DNA of 64,000 nt from Vulcanisaeta sp. JCM 16159 (GTDB taxonomy: Archaea > Thermoproteota > Thermoprotei > Thermoproteales > Thermocladiaceae). Of this stretch, positions 35,800-45,203 are shown piece by piece. Position numbers and translations under genes: made by a program. The notes below the pieces were generated by a model, which saw only the letters and a list, made by a program, of their open reading frames with translations, did not search any database and had not been told where the DNA came from. Every line of letters begins with the position of its first letter. Position 1 is the first letter of the stretch. Location of the stretch: positions 101,110-165,109 of the forward strand of contig NZ_BBDN01000006.1 in assembly GCF_001316265.1 (NCBI RefSeq), in the 5' to 3' direction.

Positions 35800-36813
35800 A
35801 TGCATGCCGTGGTATTTGATAAACCAGGTATGGAGAATTTACGGGTAATGGATGTCGAAGCGCCAAAGCCTGGGCCTAATGAGGTCCTGGTCAGGGTTAA
35901 ATTTGCAGGCGTTAACCCGGTGGATTACTTCACAATCAATAGGGGTGGCAGGCCGATGCCTCACATACCCGGTGCTGAGTTTGCGGCGTGATTGAGGAGG
36001 TTGGCTCCAATGTTAGGGGCGTCAATATTGGTGATGAGGTTGTGATTTATAACAGGTTGTTTGACGGCACCTGTAAGTACTGCCTAATTGGTCATGAGGA
36101 GCTGTGCATAAATGGTGGGTTAATAGGCATCGTAACTAATGGTGGGTTTGCGGAATACGCCGTAGTACCCGTGACCAACGTAATAAGGGTTCCCAAGTGC
36201 GTTGGTCTTGATGAGGCGGCGACATTGCCCGTCGGCGCATTGACGGCTTGGCACATGGTCTTTGACAGAGCTGGCGTAAGACCTGGAGAATTAGTCGTTG
36301 TTTTTGGTGCCACGGGTAACGTGGGTAGTTACGCCGTTCAGTTCACAAAACTAGCTGGAGCCACGGTCATCGCGGTAAGCCGTAAGGCAAACAAGGTCAG
36401 GAATGCATTAATAGGGCTAGGCGCCGATTACGTAGTGACGCCAGAGGAGGCTCAAGTACTTGTAAACGAGTTAAGCAATGGGCTTGGTGCCGACTTAGTG
36501 GTCGACTCCGTTGGCCAAGCCACTTGGAACCTAAGCTTTCAATTAGTTGCGCGTTACGGCAGGTGGGTAACGGCTGGCGCATTAACTGGTGGCGATGTTA
36601 CGCTTAGTTTACCATCACTCTATCAAGGGAGGTCACTGTAATAGGTTCGACAGGTGGTACCAGGATTGAGCTTATTAGGTTGCTCGACCTGCTTAGTAAA
36701 CGTAGGATTAAGGCACCAATCTATGCAAAGATGAGCTTGATAGGGTTAAGGAGGCGTTTGACGTCATGTTCAAGGCTGAGGATAGGATAGGTAAGGTATT
36801 ACTCATGCCGTAA
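35800..36813 (+). CDS. MDR-family (zinc alcohol dehydrogenase-like) oxidoreductase, three frameshifts
   Basis: Medium-chain dehydrogenase/reductase of about 337 residues. The catalytic zinc motif, normally GHE, reads HIPGAEFAGVIEEVG, so the His is replaced. The structural zinc loop keeps three cysteines (DGTCKYCLIGHEELC). The nucleotide motif VVVFGATGNVGSYAVQ is intact. Breaks lie near 35984, 36633 and 36738; the tail ends with FKAEDRIGKVLLMP and a TAA at 36811. The loop resembles that of crenarchaeal acryloyl-CoA reductase-type MDRs, but the altered zinc site leaves the reaction open. A TAATTTAAAT box precedes the ATG. Confidence 0.78.
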
Positions 36814-36837
36814 CGGCTTCAGTCCTTACTTAGGTAA

Positions 36838-36848
36838 ATATTTAAATA
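36838..36848 (+). promoter_or_regulatory. TATA box of the L19e gene
   Basis: ATATTTAAATA lies 23-33 nt ahead of the ATG at 36871, the standard leaderless spacing of this genome. Confidence 0.55.
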
Positions 36849-36870
36849 GTGCATTCATGAGGAGTCCTTG

Positions 36871-37319
36871 ATGGTTGACGTTAAGAGATTGGCTGCCGAG
36901 ATTTTGGGTGTCGGTGAGTCACGGGTTAGGATTAGCCTGAGGCTCTTGATAGGCTTGAGGAGGTTACTACTAAGGCTGATGTTAGGGCTTTGATTAAGGA
37001 GGGCTTGATATACGCTGAGTATGCCAGGGGCGTTAGTAGGGGTAGGTGGCGTGAGCTGCATGAGAAGAGGAGGAAGGGAAGGAGGAGAGGTGTTGGTAGT
37101 AGGAGGGGTAGTAAGTATGCTAGGCTTGATCCTAAGGAGGCTTGGGTCAATAAGGTTAGGGCATTGAGGAGGTACCTAAACTCGCTAAAGAGAAGAGGGT
37201 TGATTGATGCTAGGACTTGGAGGGAGCTTTACCTGCAGGTTAAGGGTGGCAGGTTCGATAGTGTGGCGTCACTTAGGACATACCTAATCAGCAATAACCT
37301 CCTTAAGCAACAGCGGTAA
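36871..37319 (+). CDS. rpl19e: Large ribosomal subunit protein L19e, frameshifted
   Basis: Archaeal/eukaryotic L19e, a basic helical protein of the large subunit. Starts MVDVKRLAAEILGVGESRVR. One C is missing near 36931 before PEALDRLEEVTTKADVR. The rest is typical: REGLIYAEYARGVSRG-like segment, EKRRKGRRRGVGSRRG, AWVNKVRALRRYL. Restored length is about 150 residues. L18 follows 64 nt downstream, as in the archaeal spc-type ribosomal cluster. Confidence 0.93.
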
Positions 37320-37382
37320 AAATAGCCTGCTTCTCTATCCTAGAAATACTTATTAAGTGATTATCTTCTTGGTTTTACGAAC

Positions 37383-38023
37383 ATGGCAAGGACCGGACGC
37401 TATAAAGTCAGGTTTAGACGTAGGAGGGAGGGTAAGACGAATTATTACAAGCGTAGGGGGATGATTAAGAGTGGCTTACCTAGGCTTGTTGTTAGGAGGA
37501 CGAATAGGTACATTATTGCCCAGGTCGTTGTGCCTAGGGTTATGGGCGATGAGGTTATCGTGAGCGCCACGTCTAAGGAATTGGCAGGTTTTGGTTGGAA
37601 GGGTAGTTTGAAGAATACTTCGAGTGCGTACCTCGTGGGCTTAATAGTTGGTTATAAGGCGTTGCTCAAGGGCGTTAAGAAGGTGATACTCGATATTGGC
37701 TTCATAGGCCGATTAAGGGCGCCCGCGTTTTCGCTGTTCTTAAGGGCGCGCTTGATACAGGTCTTGAGGTGCCCCATGGCGAGGAGGTACTCCCCGATGA
37801 GGATAGGATAAGTGGTAAGCACATTGCTGAGTACGTGGAGAAGCTTAAGGGCGAGAATGAGGCGTTGTATAGGGCCCGCTTTTCTCAGTACTTGGCTAAG
37901 GGTTTGGATCCTGTTGATTTGCCGAAGCACTTTGAGGAGGTTAGGGATAGGATTAAGAACTATTACATGGGTTGGTTTAAGAAACTGAACATAGAGGTGC
38001 CCCAGGAGACTGAGGAGGAGTAA
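37383..38023 (+). CDS. rpl18: Large ribosomal subunit protein L18 (uL18), frameshifted
   Basis: 5S rRNA-binding protein. The N-terminus ([40 protein letters not shown]) is diagnostic. One base is missing near 37710; the correct frame continues [20 protein letters not shown], then [23 protein letters not shown]. Restored length is about 213 residues, the archaeal long form. In most archaea S5, L30 and L15 come next; here an MFS transporter follows instead. Confidence 0.94.
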
Positions 38024-38181
38024 GGTTAGGTTTCTCAATCGCTTATTCATGTTTTCTCTCAGTCATAGGTTCCTCCTGGCGGTACATTCATTGATCATTC
38101 ATCGATAATTTAAGTGATTGTATTCTCGAGTAATCTTTAAAAATAAATATGTTATTAATGAATAATAAAAGAGTGATTGAT

Positions 38182-39527
38182 ATGAAAACATCTGAGGACT
38201 TGGGATTATCGGGGATTCACTACGTTATGTTCGTGAGCTACTCACTCACGTTCTTAATATGGGGTTTTGTGACCGCGAGTGGTGTTATGTCGATTTACTA
38301 CTTCTCTAAGTACATACCCAGGTTCTTAGTGCCCATCTCCGTAGCCCTTGGACCGATATCCCTAATGATCGGTAATGTACTCATGGGTAGGTTGGCGGAT
38401 ATCGTTGGTAGGAGGGGCATATATGCCTATACGATGAGCCTATATACGATTGGGTTAATAGGCATGGGGTTGTCAATACTCCTATCAAATGTAATACCGG
38501 CGTCTGAGGCCTTCATACCGTTCATTATATCGTACATATTAGCCGAGATAGGCGTTGGTGGTGAGGAACCGCCAGCACTTGCCGCGGCTACGGAGTTAAT
38601 GCCGTATAATTACAGGGGCTCGATACTAGTCTTAATGACGAATTTCGATAACATAGGTGCGGCCATAGCATCGGCGATACTATTGCTGGCGTTGATGAGG
38701 GGTACTCAGTTATCCGCTACCTGGACCATGATTGGTTCCGCAATAATCGTATTGATAGTAGCGGTGATTATTAGGTTAGTAACGCCTGAATCGGTTAGAT
38801 GGCTTGTCGTTAAGGGCAGGGTTAGTGAGGCTGAAAGGATAGCTAGTGAGTACGGCTTATCATACGCCTCACTGAAGGTTCTGAACAGGGCGTTAGATTT
38901 CCGCCTTTGTGGTTTAGGACACTTGTGCTATCTCTCCTCGGTGTATCCCAGTTGGCGACCTATGGATTAATGGCCTTTTACATTGTTTACTTGCCATCAT
39001 TACCATTCTCAAATAATGAAGTGTTGGCTACGCAAGTGTTACTGTGGGCCAACGTGGGTGCTTCAATTGCTGGTTTGATTGGGTTGGCTGTCGATAAGTT
39101 AAGTAGGAAGACCTTCACCCTGATTTCGTTCCTGGGTGGGTTATTAACCATGGTACCGATATTCATAATATACGGTGTAATGACTAAAAGTGCCTTTGCA
39201 TCGTCTTTAACCATATTCTATACATTACTATTCCTAAACATGGTATTCAGTGAGCTTGGTTGGGCAGTTAGGGTGCTCCTAGAGCCTGAGCTATACCCAA
39301 CTAGAAATAGGGCTACCTGGGTTGGCATTGTTAGGTTCATTGCGTGGGCAATGTATGTGTTCCTCATCTATTATCTACTTGCCTCCGCAAACACCTACGT
39401 ATACCTACTCTCAAACCTAATACTCTACGTAGTGGGTTTCCTAGCGGCGTTAGCTTGGTTCATTTTTGGTATTGAGACCAGGGGATTACCAATACATGCA
39501 CTTGATAAGGCAGCTGACCGTAGGTAA
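38182..39527 (+). CDS. MFS transporter, sugar/organic-acid porter-like, frameshifted
   Basis: About 448 residues, 12 helices. The loop 2-3 motif MGRLADIVGRRGIYAYTMSL and the loop 6-7 VTPESVRWLV match the metabolite:H+ symporter/sugar porter subgroup. ATGs at 38149 and 38158 are in frame, but the TATA box CTTTAAAAATA at about 38136-38146 lies too close to them. The ATG at 38182, with GAGTGATTG just ahead, fits better. The frame breaks near 38902 between SLKV..RALDF and PPLWFRTLVLSLLG. The substrate is unknown. It is a single-gene unit. Confidence 0.8.
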
Positions 39528-39723
39528 TGAAGCTCCATACCTTCTTAAAACCCATGGATATTACAAACTGAAATATTAGTTAAATACCACGATGAGTCAC
39601 CATGAAATAACTTATCGAATTACCATTAGAATTCTAAGAAATTGATTTAGAAAGATTTTTAATTATCAAGTACAGTGAAAGTTTCGCTCTCTTCCTTAAA
39701 GCCCCAAACTCGTGGTGGGTCCT
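39528..39723. other. Spacer ahead of the EamA transporter
   Basis: AT-rich. A TTTTTAATTAT run at about 39655-39665 is a possible promoter and GGTGGG at 39714-39719 a ribosome-binding site. No RNA gene or repeat is seen. Confidence 0.4.
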
Positions 39724-40684
39724 ATGACTAAGCGATACTTGGCATTGGCGATGCTTGCCTCGGCTTTGTGGGGAGCCTCGTACCCAATTACCTACTTAGC
39801 ACTGGGGCTATACCGCATAAATGAGTTAATTGCCTTAAGCTATCTATTTTCCACGGTTTTGCTTCTCATAGCATCGCTATTTCATGGTTATGATGAGAAA
39901 TCGATAATTAAGGGTTTACTATTGTCGCCAATCAATTACGCAATTGTTTACTTATACACGGACTTGTCGGGTGGTGTTGGTGGATTAACCGCCCTCGTGA
40001 GCTCAAGCTACATAATACCACTGATAATCCTTGATTACATCAATAATAGGAGCATTAACGTGAGGTACCTGGTATCAGCGATTACCCTGCTCGGAGCCCT
40101 ATACCTATTGTTCCAGGGCTATGGTGATTCCATTTATGTGGCGCTGCTCCTCATGGTCATGAATTTTGTATACACAATAGCTTGCGGGAATTAATGATAT
40201 TGATATTATTAATTTTGTACTTGGTCAATCGCTTGGTACCCTCATTATTTCATACTTAATAATACGGAACCCACTAGTATTAGCTCTCGGTCTCGATAAC
40301 CCCTATTACCCATTAATACTGGCATTGGTTGGTAACGTAATACCTTACATGTTATACGCAGAATCAATTAGGCAAATAGGTCCTGTTGAGACTTCGTTAA
40401 CATCCTCTATGGAGACTATTAGTTCATTAATAGCGTCATTACCAATACAGCGATTACCAATGAACTCGGTGGCATGGATATTGCTAATTATTTCAATATT
40501 ATCGCTCAATATTGAATTGAATAGAAATAACGTATGGAGAAAGCCGCGATTAATGAGCTATTACTTACCTATGCAGGTAAATGAGGAAATTGTCTCATCG
40601 CCAAACATTGCGCCTAAAAGCTATGTGACATTCATTAACCCACACTTAATGACTAGGGTTGTTGGGAAGAGGAAGGTGATATAG
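39724..40684 (+). CDS. EamA/DMT-family transporter, frameshifted
   Basis: Drug/metabolite transporter superfamily with ten expected helices in two EamA repeats. It starts MTKRYLALAMLASALWGASY, and GGLTALVSSSYIIPLIILDY ends repeat 1. The frame breaks near 40190 and repeat 2 follows (LALVGNVIPYMLYAESIRQI, GPVETSLTSSMETISSLIA). Restored length is about 319 residues. The C-terminal 45 residues are a soluble tail. The ATG at 39724 is chosen because GGTGGG lies 4 nt upstream, although an in-frame GTG exists at 39712. It ends next to the convergent aspS. Confidence 0.78.
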
Positions 40685-41986
40685 CTATGGCTCAAGCCTG
40701 AACCTATCCCTTGGGTAAAGCACGACCTCACGAATATTATCTCTCTTCAATAATACCATTAATAGTCTGTAGAGCCCCATGCCCCAACCAGCGTGTGGCG
40801 GCATTCCGTAGTCATAAACCATTAAGTGGCTTTCGAAGCTCTCAGGGTTAAGTCCCCTCTTCCTTAGCGCCTCTATCAATTGCTCCTTAATGTGAATTCT
40901 ACTACTCCCTGACGCTATCTCTAGGCCACCCATGACTAGGTCGAATGACTCACTGATTTTTGGGTCTGAGTCGAGGGGCTTTGTGTAGAATGCCCTTAGG
41001 TCCGTTGGGAAGTGTATTATGAAGAATGGCTCGCCGAACTCCTCACTTAGGATTTCCATACCATTCTTAGGCACGTCATCACCCCAATTCACTTTCAAGC
41101 CCCTCCTACCCAGTATGTCTAGGGCCTCGTCATAGGTTATCTTCCTGAAGGGTTTCCTGGGGATCTTAATCTCAATGCCGTACCTCGCCAACTCATTGCC
41201 GAACATCTTATTGACCCTATCGTATACATTGACTATCACATCCTCAAGAACCGCCATCACGTCCGTGTAATTGGCGAAGGCCTCCTCGATATCCACCGAT
41301 ATGAATTCGTTGAGATGATAATTCGTGTTATGCTTCTCAGCTCTATAGGCAGGCGCTATTTCGAAGATTCTCTCGAGGCTCGCCGTTAACTCCTCCTTAT
41401 AGAGCTGTGGGCTCTGGGCTAGGTAGGCAACTCTTTCAAAGTATTGAACCGCGAATAACTCAGCACCGCCCTCGGTGCTAGTCACTATTATCTTTGGGGT
41501 AAACACCTCAATGAAACCCTGACCATACAATGTATCACGTATTGCATGTACAACCTCACTTTCTACCCTAAATATCAGAGAATTAATAGGTCTCTTAAGA
41601 TCAACAGACCTATACCTTAACCTCGTATCCAGGTCGGTCTCCACCGAGCCCCATATATCTATTGGTAATGCCTTCGACTTAGCCACGACATGTATCTCGC
41701 TCGGGAAAACTTCAACACCGGCCTTGGCCACCTTGCTTGCCTTGACGACCCCCTTAACGACAATCGCGTCCTCCCTACCCAGTGACTGAATCAATGACCA
41801 AACACTGTCTGAGACCGCCCCCTTCTTTATCGTTAATTGAATAGTGCCCTCCCTATCCCTAAGCAGTATAAATTTTATATTACCGAGGTCTCTGATGTCC
41901 CAGACCCAGCCGGCCAGCACGACCTCTTTACCATCAAGCTCAGGGATTACGTCTTTAGTCCAGTGGGTCTTCCTTGGAAAACTCAC
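40685..41986 (-). CDS. aspS: Aspartyl-tRNA synthetase, archaeal type
   Basis: Class IIb synthetase of 433 residues, intact. An OB-fold anticodon-binding domain (EVVLAGWVWDIRDLGNIKFI) is followed by motif 1, motif 2 (APAYRAEKHNTNYHLNEFIS) and motif 3 (GWGMGLYRLLMVLL). Length fits the archaeal form, which lacks the bacterial insertion. Many archaeal forms are non-discriminating and also charge tRNA-Asn; the sequence alone does not settle which this is. It is preceded by the NusA-like gene 38 nt upstream on the same strand. Confidence 0.95.
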   Translation of the reverse strand: MSFPRKTHWTKDVIPELDGKEVVLAGWVWDIRDLGNIKFILLRDREGTIQLTIKKGAVSDSVWSLIQSLGREDAIVVKGVVKASKVAKAGVEVFPSEIHVVAKSKALPIDIWGSVETDLDTRLRYRSVDLKRPINSLIFRVESEVVHAIRDTLYGQGFIEVFTPKIIVTSTEGGAELFAVQYFERVAYLAQSPQLYKEELTASLERIFEIAPAYRAEKHNTNYHLNEFISVDIEEAFANYTDVMAVLEDVIVNVYDRVNKMFGNELARYGIEIKIPRKPFRKITYDEALDILGRRGLKVNWGDDVPKNGMEILSEEFGEPFFIIHFPTDLRAFYTKPLDSDPKISESFDLVMGGLEIASGSSRIHIKEQLIEALRKRGLNPESFESHLMVYDYGMPPHAGWGMGLYRLLMVLLKRDNIREVVLYPRDRFRLEP

Positions 41987-42023
41987 GACTAACTTATAGA
42001 TTTTGGGGATTTAAAAATTGTGA

Positions 42024-42536
42024 TTATTTGGTAATTTCAACCCTAATGTTTGTACCACTAATTTGACTAAGAACCTTAGCCAATTCACTCGGTCTAAATG
42101 GTAACCTCCTAAGTTCACTCTTTGTTATTCTGACTACGGTCTCCGTGGTGCCATCGGGAAGCCAGGACGTTGATACTGTGAGTATCCTGGCAGGTGATGC
42201 TAATTGCGTGGCGAGCTCATTCACATTAACGCCCTTTTCAACAACCTTAACCCTCTTATTCAATGTCCTTTCTAAGTCGTGCTCCATCTGCTGTATTATG
42301 GTCCGAGGAAGCGCCTTTATGCCCTTAAGTACAACAATAACCAAGTCACCGACCTCGTAGGACTTCACATACTCAACATTCTTCAGGACCTCCTCCATCT
42401 TACCAGTGGCTATATTTAGCAATGCGTCGCTAACATCAACATCAAGCATGGAGTACTCTCCACTGTCAAGCAAAGACTGGCACTTGTTGCAAAACACCCT
42501 GGTCTTGACACAGAAGGTGCAAAACGGTATTTTCAT
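42024..42536 (-). CDS. Zinc-finger plus KH protein, NusA-like
   Basis: 170 residues. The N-terminus has a zinc knuckle pair, CTFCVKTRVFCNKCQ. The middle (DLVIVVLKGIKALPRTIIQQ, ERTLNKRVKVVEKG) and the end (GTNIRVEITK) fit KH-like RNA-binding folds of the archaeal NusA-related proteins. The frame is intact. The partner gene aspS follows 38 nt downstream. A transcription or RNA-binding role is likely; the precise function is not established. Confidence 0.6.
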   Translation of the reverse strand: MKIPFCTFCVKTRVFCNKCQSLLDSGEYSMLDVDVSDALLNIATGKMEEVLKNVEYVKSYEVGDLVIVVLKGIKALPRTIIQQMEHDLERTLNKRVKVVEKGVNVNELATQLASPARILTVSTSWLPDGTTETVVRITKSELRRLPFRPSELAKVLSQISGTNIRVEITK

Positions 42537-42601
42537 TCGACAACCATAAAAATATTAGGCTTAATAAACCTTATGCGTTTCTCCATTAACGGTGGTTCCC
42601 A

Positions 42602-42704
42602 CTTGAGGTCAAGCACCTTAGTCCGGTGCTTATTGCTGATGATGTCACTATTGAGGATTAACCCATTACCTAAATTAAGGTCTCATTAAACTAGTGATCA
42701 GCAA
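42602..42704 (+). ncRNA. Structured leader upstream of the ABC exporter operon
   Basis: Three inverted repeats follow one another. CTTGA-GG-TCAAG at 42602-42613 overlaps AAGCACC/GGTGCTT (42611-42617 and 42625-42631, 7-bp stem, 7-nt loop). Next comes a long-range stem TTGCTGAT/ATCAGCAA (42633-42640, 42697-42704) that continues, after a 5-nt one-sided bulge GATGT, as CACTA/TAGTG (42646-42650, 42692-42696). The ABC gene starts 37 nt later. The bulge next to TGATGATG could form a kink-turn. It could be a riboswitch-like leader or a separate small RNA. Confidence 0.4.
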
Positions 42705-42740
42705 AGCCTTATTTACTCGGGACTTTAAGCTTGAGGTTGT

Positions 42741-43661
42741 GTGAACGATGCAATAATAACTTCGAATATTAGGAAGAGGTTCATTAGTAATGAACGTACT
42801 GGTTTTCTAAGGAGGAGAAAAATCGTAGTTGAGGCGCTGAGGGGTGTTTCCTTCAGGGTTAGGTGGGGTGAGGTGTATGGGTTGTTGGGCCCTAATGGTG
42901 CCGGTAAAACGACTACCGTCAAGATACTGTCTACCTTGTTAATCCCTGATGGCGGTTATGCCTTGATTAATGGACATGATGTTGTTAAGGAAGCAAGTAT
43001 CGTTAGAAGTATCATAGGCCTAGTACTTTACCCAGATAAGGTTTTTACTCGAGACTTAGTGGGTATGAAAACCTCGTTTACTTTGGCAGGCTTTATGGGT
43101 TAAGCAAGTCGGTGGCTGAGGCTAGGCTAGGGAGTTAATGAGGCTTGTTGGGCTTGAGAACGCGATGAATAGGTCCTATGAGGAGTACTCACTTGGTATG
43201 AGGGCTAGGCTTGCCATAGCCAGGGCATTGATTCACGACCCATCTGTGCTGTTTCTCGATGAGCCAACCATCGGTTTAGACCCAATCTCTGCGAGGGAAG
43301 TAAGGGAGTTGGTAAGGAGACTTAAGAGGGAGGGTAAGGCAATACTCTTTACTAGTCATAACCTTTGGGAGGTGGAGGAGGTCTGTGATAGGTTGGTATA
43401 ATAAGTAATGGTAGAATGATCATCGAGGGTTCACCGAGGGATATAAAGGACATGCTTGGGCTTAAGTACGTGGTTGAGGTTGAGGTTCAACTCAATGGCC
43501 GTGTGGAGACCATACGTGTGGAGACCACGAACCCTGCTGACTCACTTCGTAGGGTCATTAATGACGCAGAAGCGAGGGGGTTGAATATAATTAGGGTTAG
43601 GATAAATGAACCTTCTCTAGAGGAGGCTTTCGTGAAGGTGGTTAAGAATGAGGGTGAGTAA
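42741..43661 (+). CDS. ABC transporter ATP-binding subunit, three frameshifts
   Basis: Cytoplasmic ATPase of an ABC-2-type exporter. Walker A is [16 protein letters not shown], the signature [15 protein letters not shown], Walker [15 protein letters not shown] and the switch His [15 protein letters not shown]. Breaks lie near 43070, 43110 and 43396. Restored length is about 307 residues, including the C-terminal [10 protein letters not shown] segment typical of DrrA/CcmA-like subunits. Start GTG at 42741. Two permease genes follow with overlaps. Substrate unknown. Confidence 0.88.
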
Positions 43662-43662
43662 A

Positions 43663-44426
43663 ATGGGTAAGATAGGTGTGTTACTTGCTGTAATGGCTAA
43701 TGAACTAAAGATAATAAGTAGGGAGCCGGGCGGTTTGGCCTTGCTTGTCATTCTTCCGTACTTCATCGCTGGTAGTATGGCATTTATAGCATCATTCTTT
43801 GTCAAGGTAACGAGTAGTGTATTCATTAGGCAATTCATTGGGTTTGAGGTCTTAATGCTGTCAATGATAATGGTACAGACCGGGTCTAGGTTTCTATGGG
43901 AGGAGAGGAGGGGTGGTAGGCTTGAGTTCCTGCTTGCCTCACCAACCAGCATGTACTTGATCTTACTTGGCACATCCCTAGTGATGATAATAGTAAACAT
44001 CGGCGCCTTCACAATAGCATCCTTACCACTATTCTATATGGAGTATGGATTAATCGGAGCCTTAGGTTAGCATTAGCTCTTCTAACGCTCTTCATCGGAT
44101 TATTCCCTCTATATGGCATTGGATTATTAATAGCAGGTCTAGTTATGAGACTTAACGACGCAGACGCGGTAAATAATGTAATAACACCAATATTAACAAT
44201 ATTATCTGGGACCACATACCCAGTATATGTACTTCCATGGTGGGTTAGGGGGCTCGTTTATGCACTACCTATGTACATAACCTTCTACTCCATGTACCTA
44301 GAGAGCATTGGGCAGGCAAGTTACATGCTCATTATCTACCTAATCACCGCAACAATCATATACCTACTATTTGGGATGACCTCATATGCAAAGCTCGAGA
44401 GGGGGTTCAGGAACAGGGGAATTTAG
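43663..44426 (+). CDS. ABC-2 type permease, first subunit, frameshifted
   Basis: About 255 residues, six helices. The soluble N-terminus (MANELKIISREPGG) and WEERRGGRLEFLLASPTS are typical of ABC-2 permeases. The frame breaks near 44066 and continues LALLTLFIGLFPLYGIGLLI. The ATG at 43663 follows GGGTGAG at a good distance; the frame is also open to 43648, inside the ATPase gene. Partner of the preceding ATPase and the next permease. Confidence 0.8.
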
Positions 44427-44430
44427 AAAG

Positions 44431-45203
44431 TTGGGTGCTGAGGTATGGAGAGGTTTACGCTTATTATTCTCGAAACCATCATCGATTATGATAAACGTTG
44501 TAACGGCGCCACTATGGCTTGCCTTCTTCATACTCACCCTCAGGGGATTCGGTGTACTCACCCTGGGTAAACTCATCCTCCAGTTATTCCTATGGCTGCA
44601 TATGCCTTCGCACTTTACTCGAGTTGGTTGTGGGGTTTTGGCGGTGGGATTATTGAGGAGAGCTATGAGGGAATTCTCGAGAATGTCATGACCACCATAA
44701 ATAACTTACTAATACACGTGATTGGTTGGGGCATTGCATACTCAATATATACATTACTCGATTTGGCATCTCTCGTGATAAGCTTCTACGTAGTATTCGG
44801 CCTAACCATTGACATTAGGAACCCAGTACTCCTTACAGCATCCATAATACTTGCTTCATTACAGCTTCTCTTTATATCAACAATATATGCGATGCTCGTG
44901 GTTAGGCTCAGGTCTAACTGGGTCATCACAGACATAATGCAGTTCCTAATGCCTGTATTAGGCGGATTAATACCGAGTGAGGCAGGTAGGTACGTGATGC
45001 TGGTGAATGAGTACTCGCCAATAGCCTACCCATTTGTTATAATGCGTGAGGCTGCCCTGGGCTACCTGGAGCTTCCCATACCAATTACTTACCAACTATT
45101 TTACTCAGTAACCACCGTGGCGTCTTTATTCATAGTCACAACCATGCTTATTAGGATATTCGATAAACGACTTAGGGAGGAGGGTAAGTTAGGACTTACG
45201 TGA
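44431..45203 (+). CDS. ABC-2 type permease, second subunit, frameshifted
   Basis: About 257 residues, six helices. The frame breaks near 44590, between TLGKLILQ and MAAYAFALYSSWLWGFGGG. A TTG at 44431, 4 nt after the stop of the first permease, is the likely start; the frame is open back to 44386. The region GILENVMTTINNLLIHVIG and MPVLGGLIPSE match ABC-2 permeases. With the two genes before it, it forms a heterodimeric exporter. The end overlaps the convergent surface protease gene by 15 nt. Confidence 0.75.

Noticed and set aside
38024..38140. Possible C/D sRNA on the minus strand (GATGAATGA ... CTGA)
   Set aside because: Boxes do not fall at 10-12 nt spacing and no second box pair is found.
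42578..42693. 38-codon frame starting ATG near 42574 ahead of the ABC operon
   Set aside because: Composition is arbitrary, no promoter is spaced for it, and it spans the foldable repeats.
42633..42704. TGATGATG as box C of a C/D sRNA
   Set aside because: No CTGA at guide distance on either strand; the inverted repeats fit a structured leader instead.
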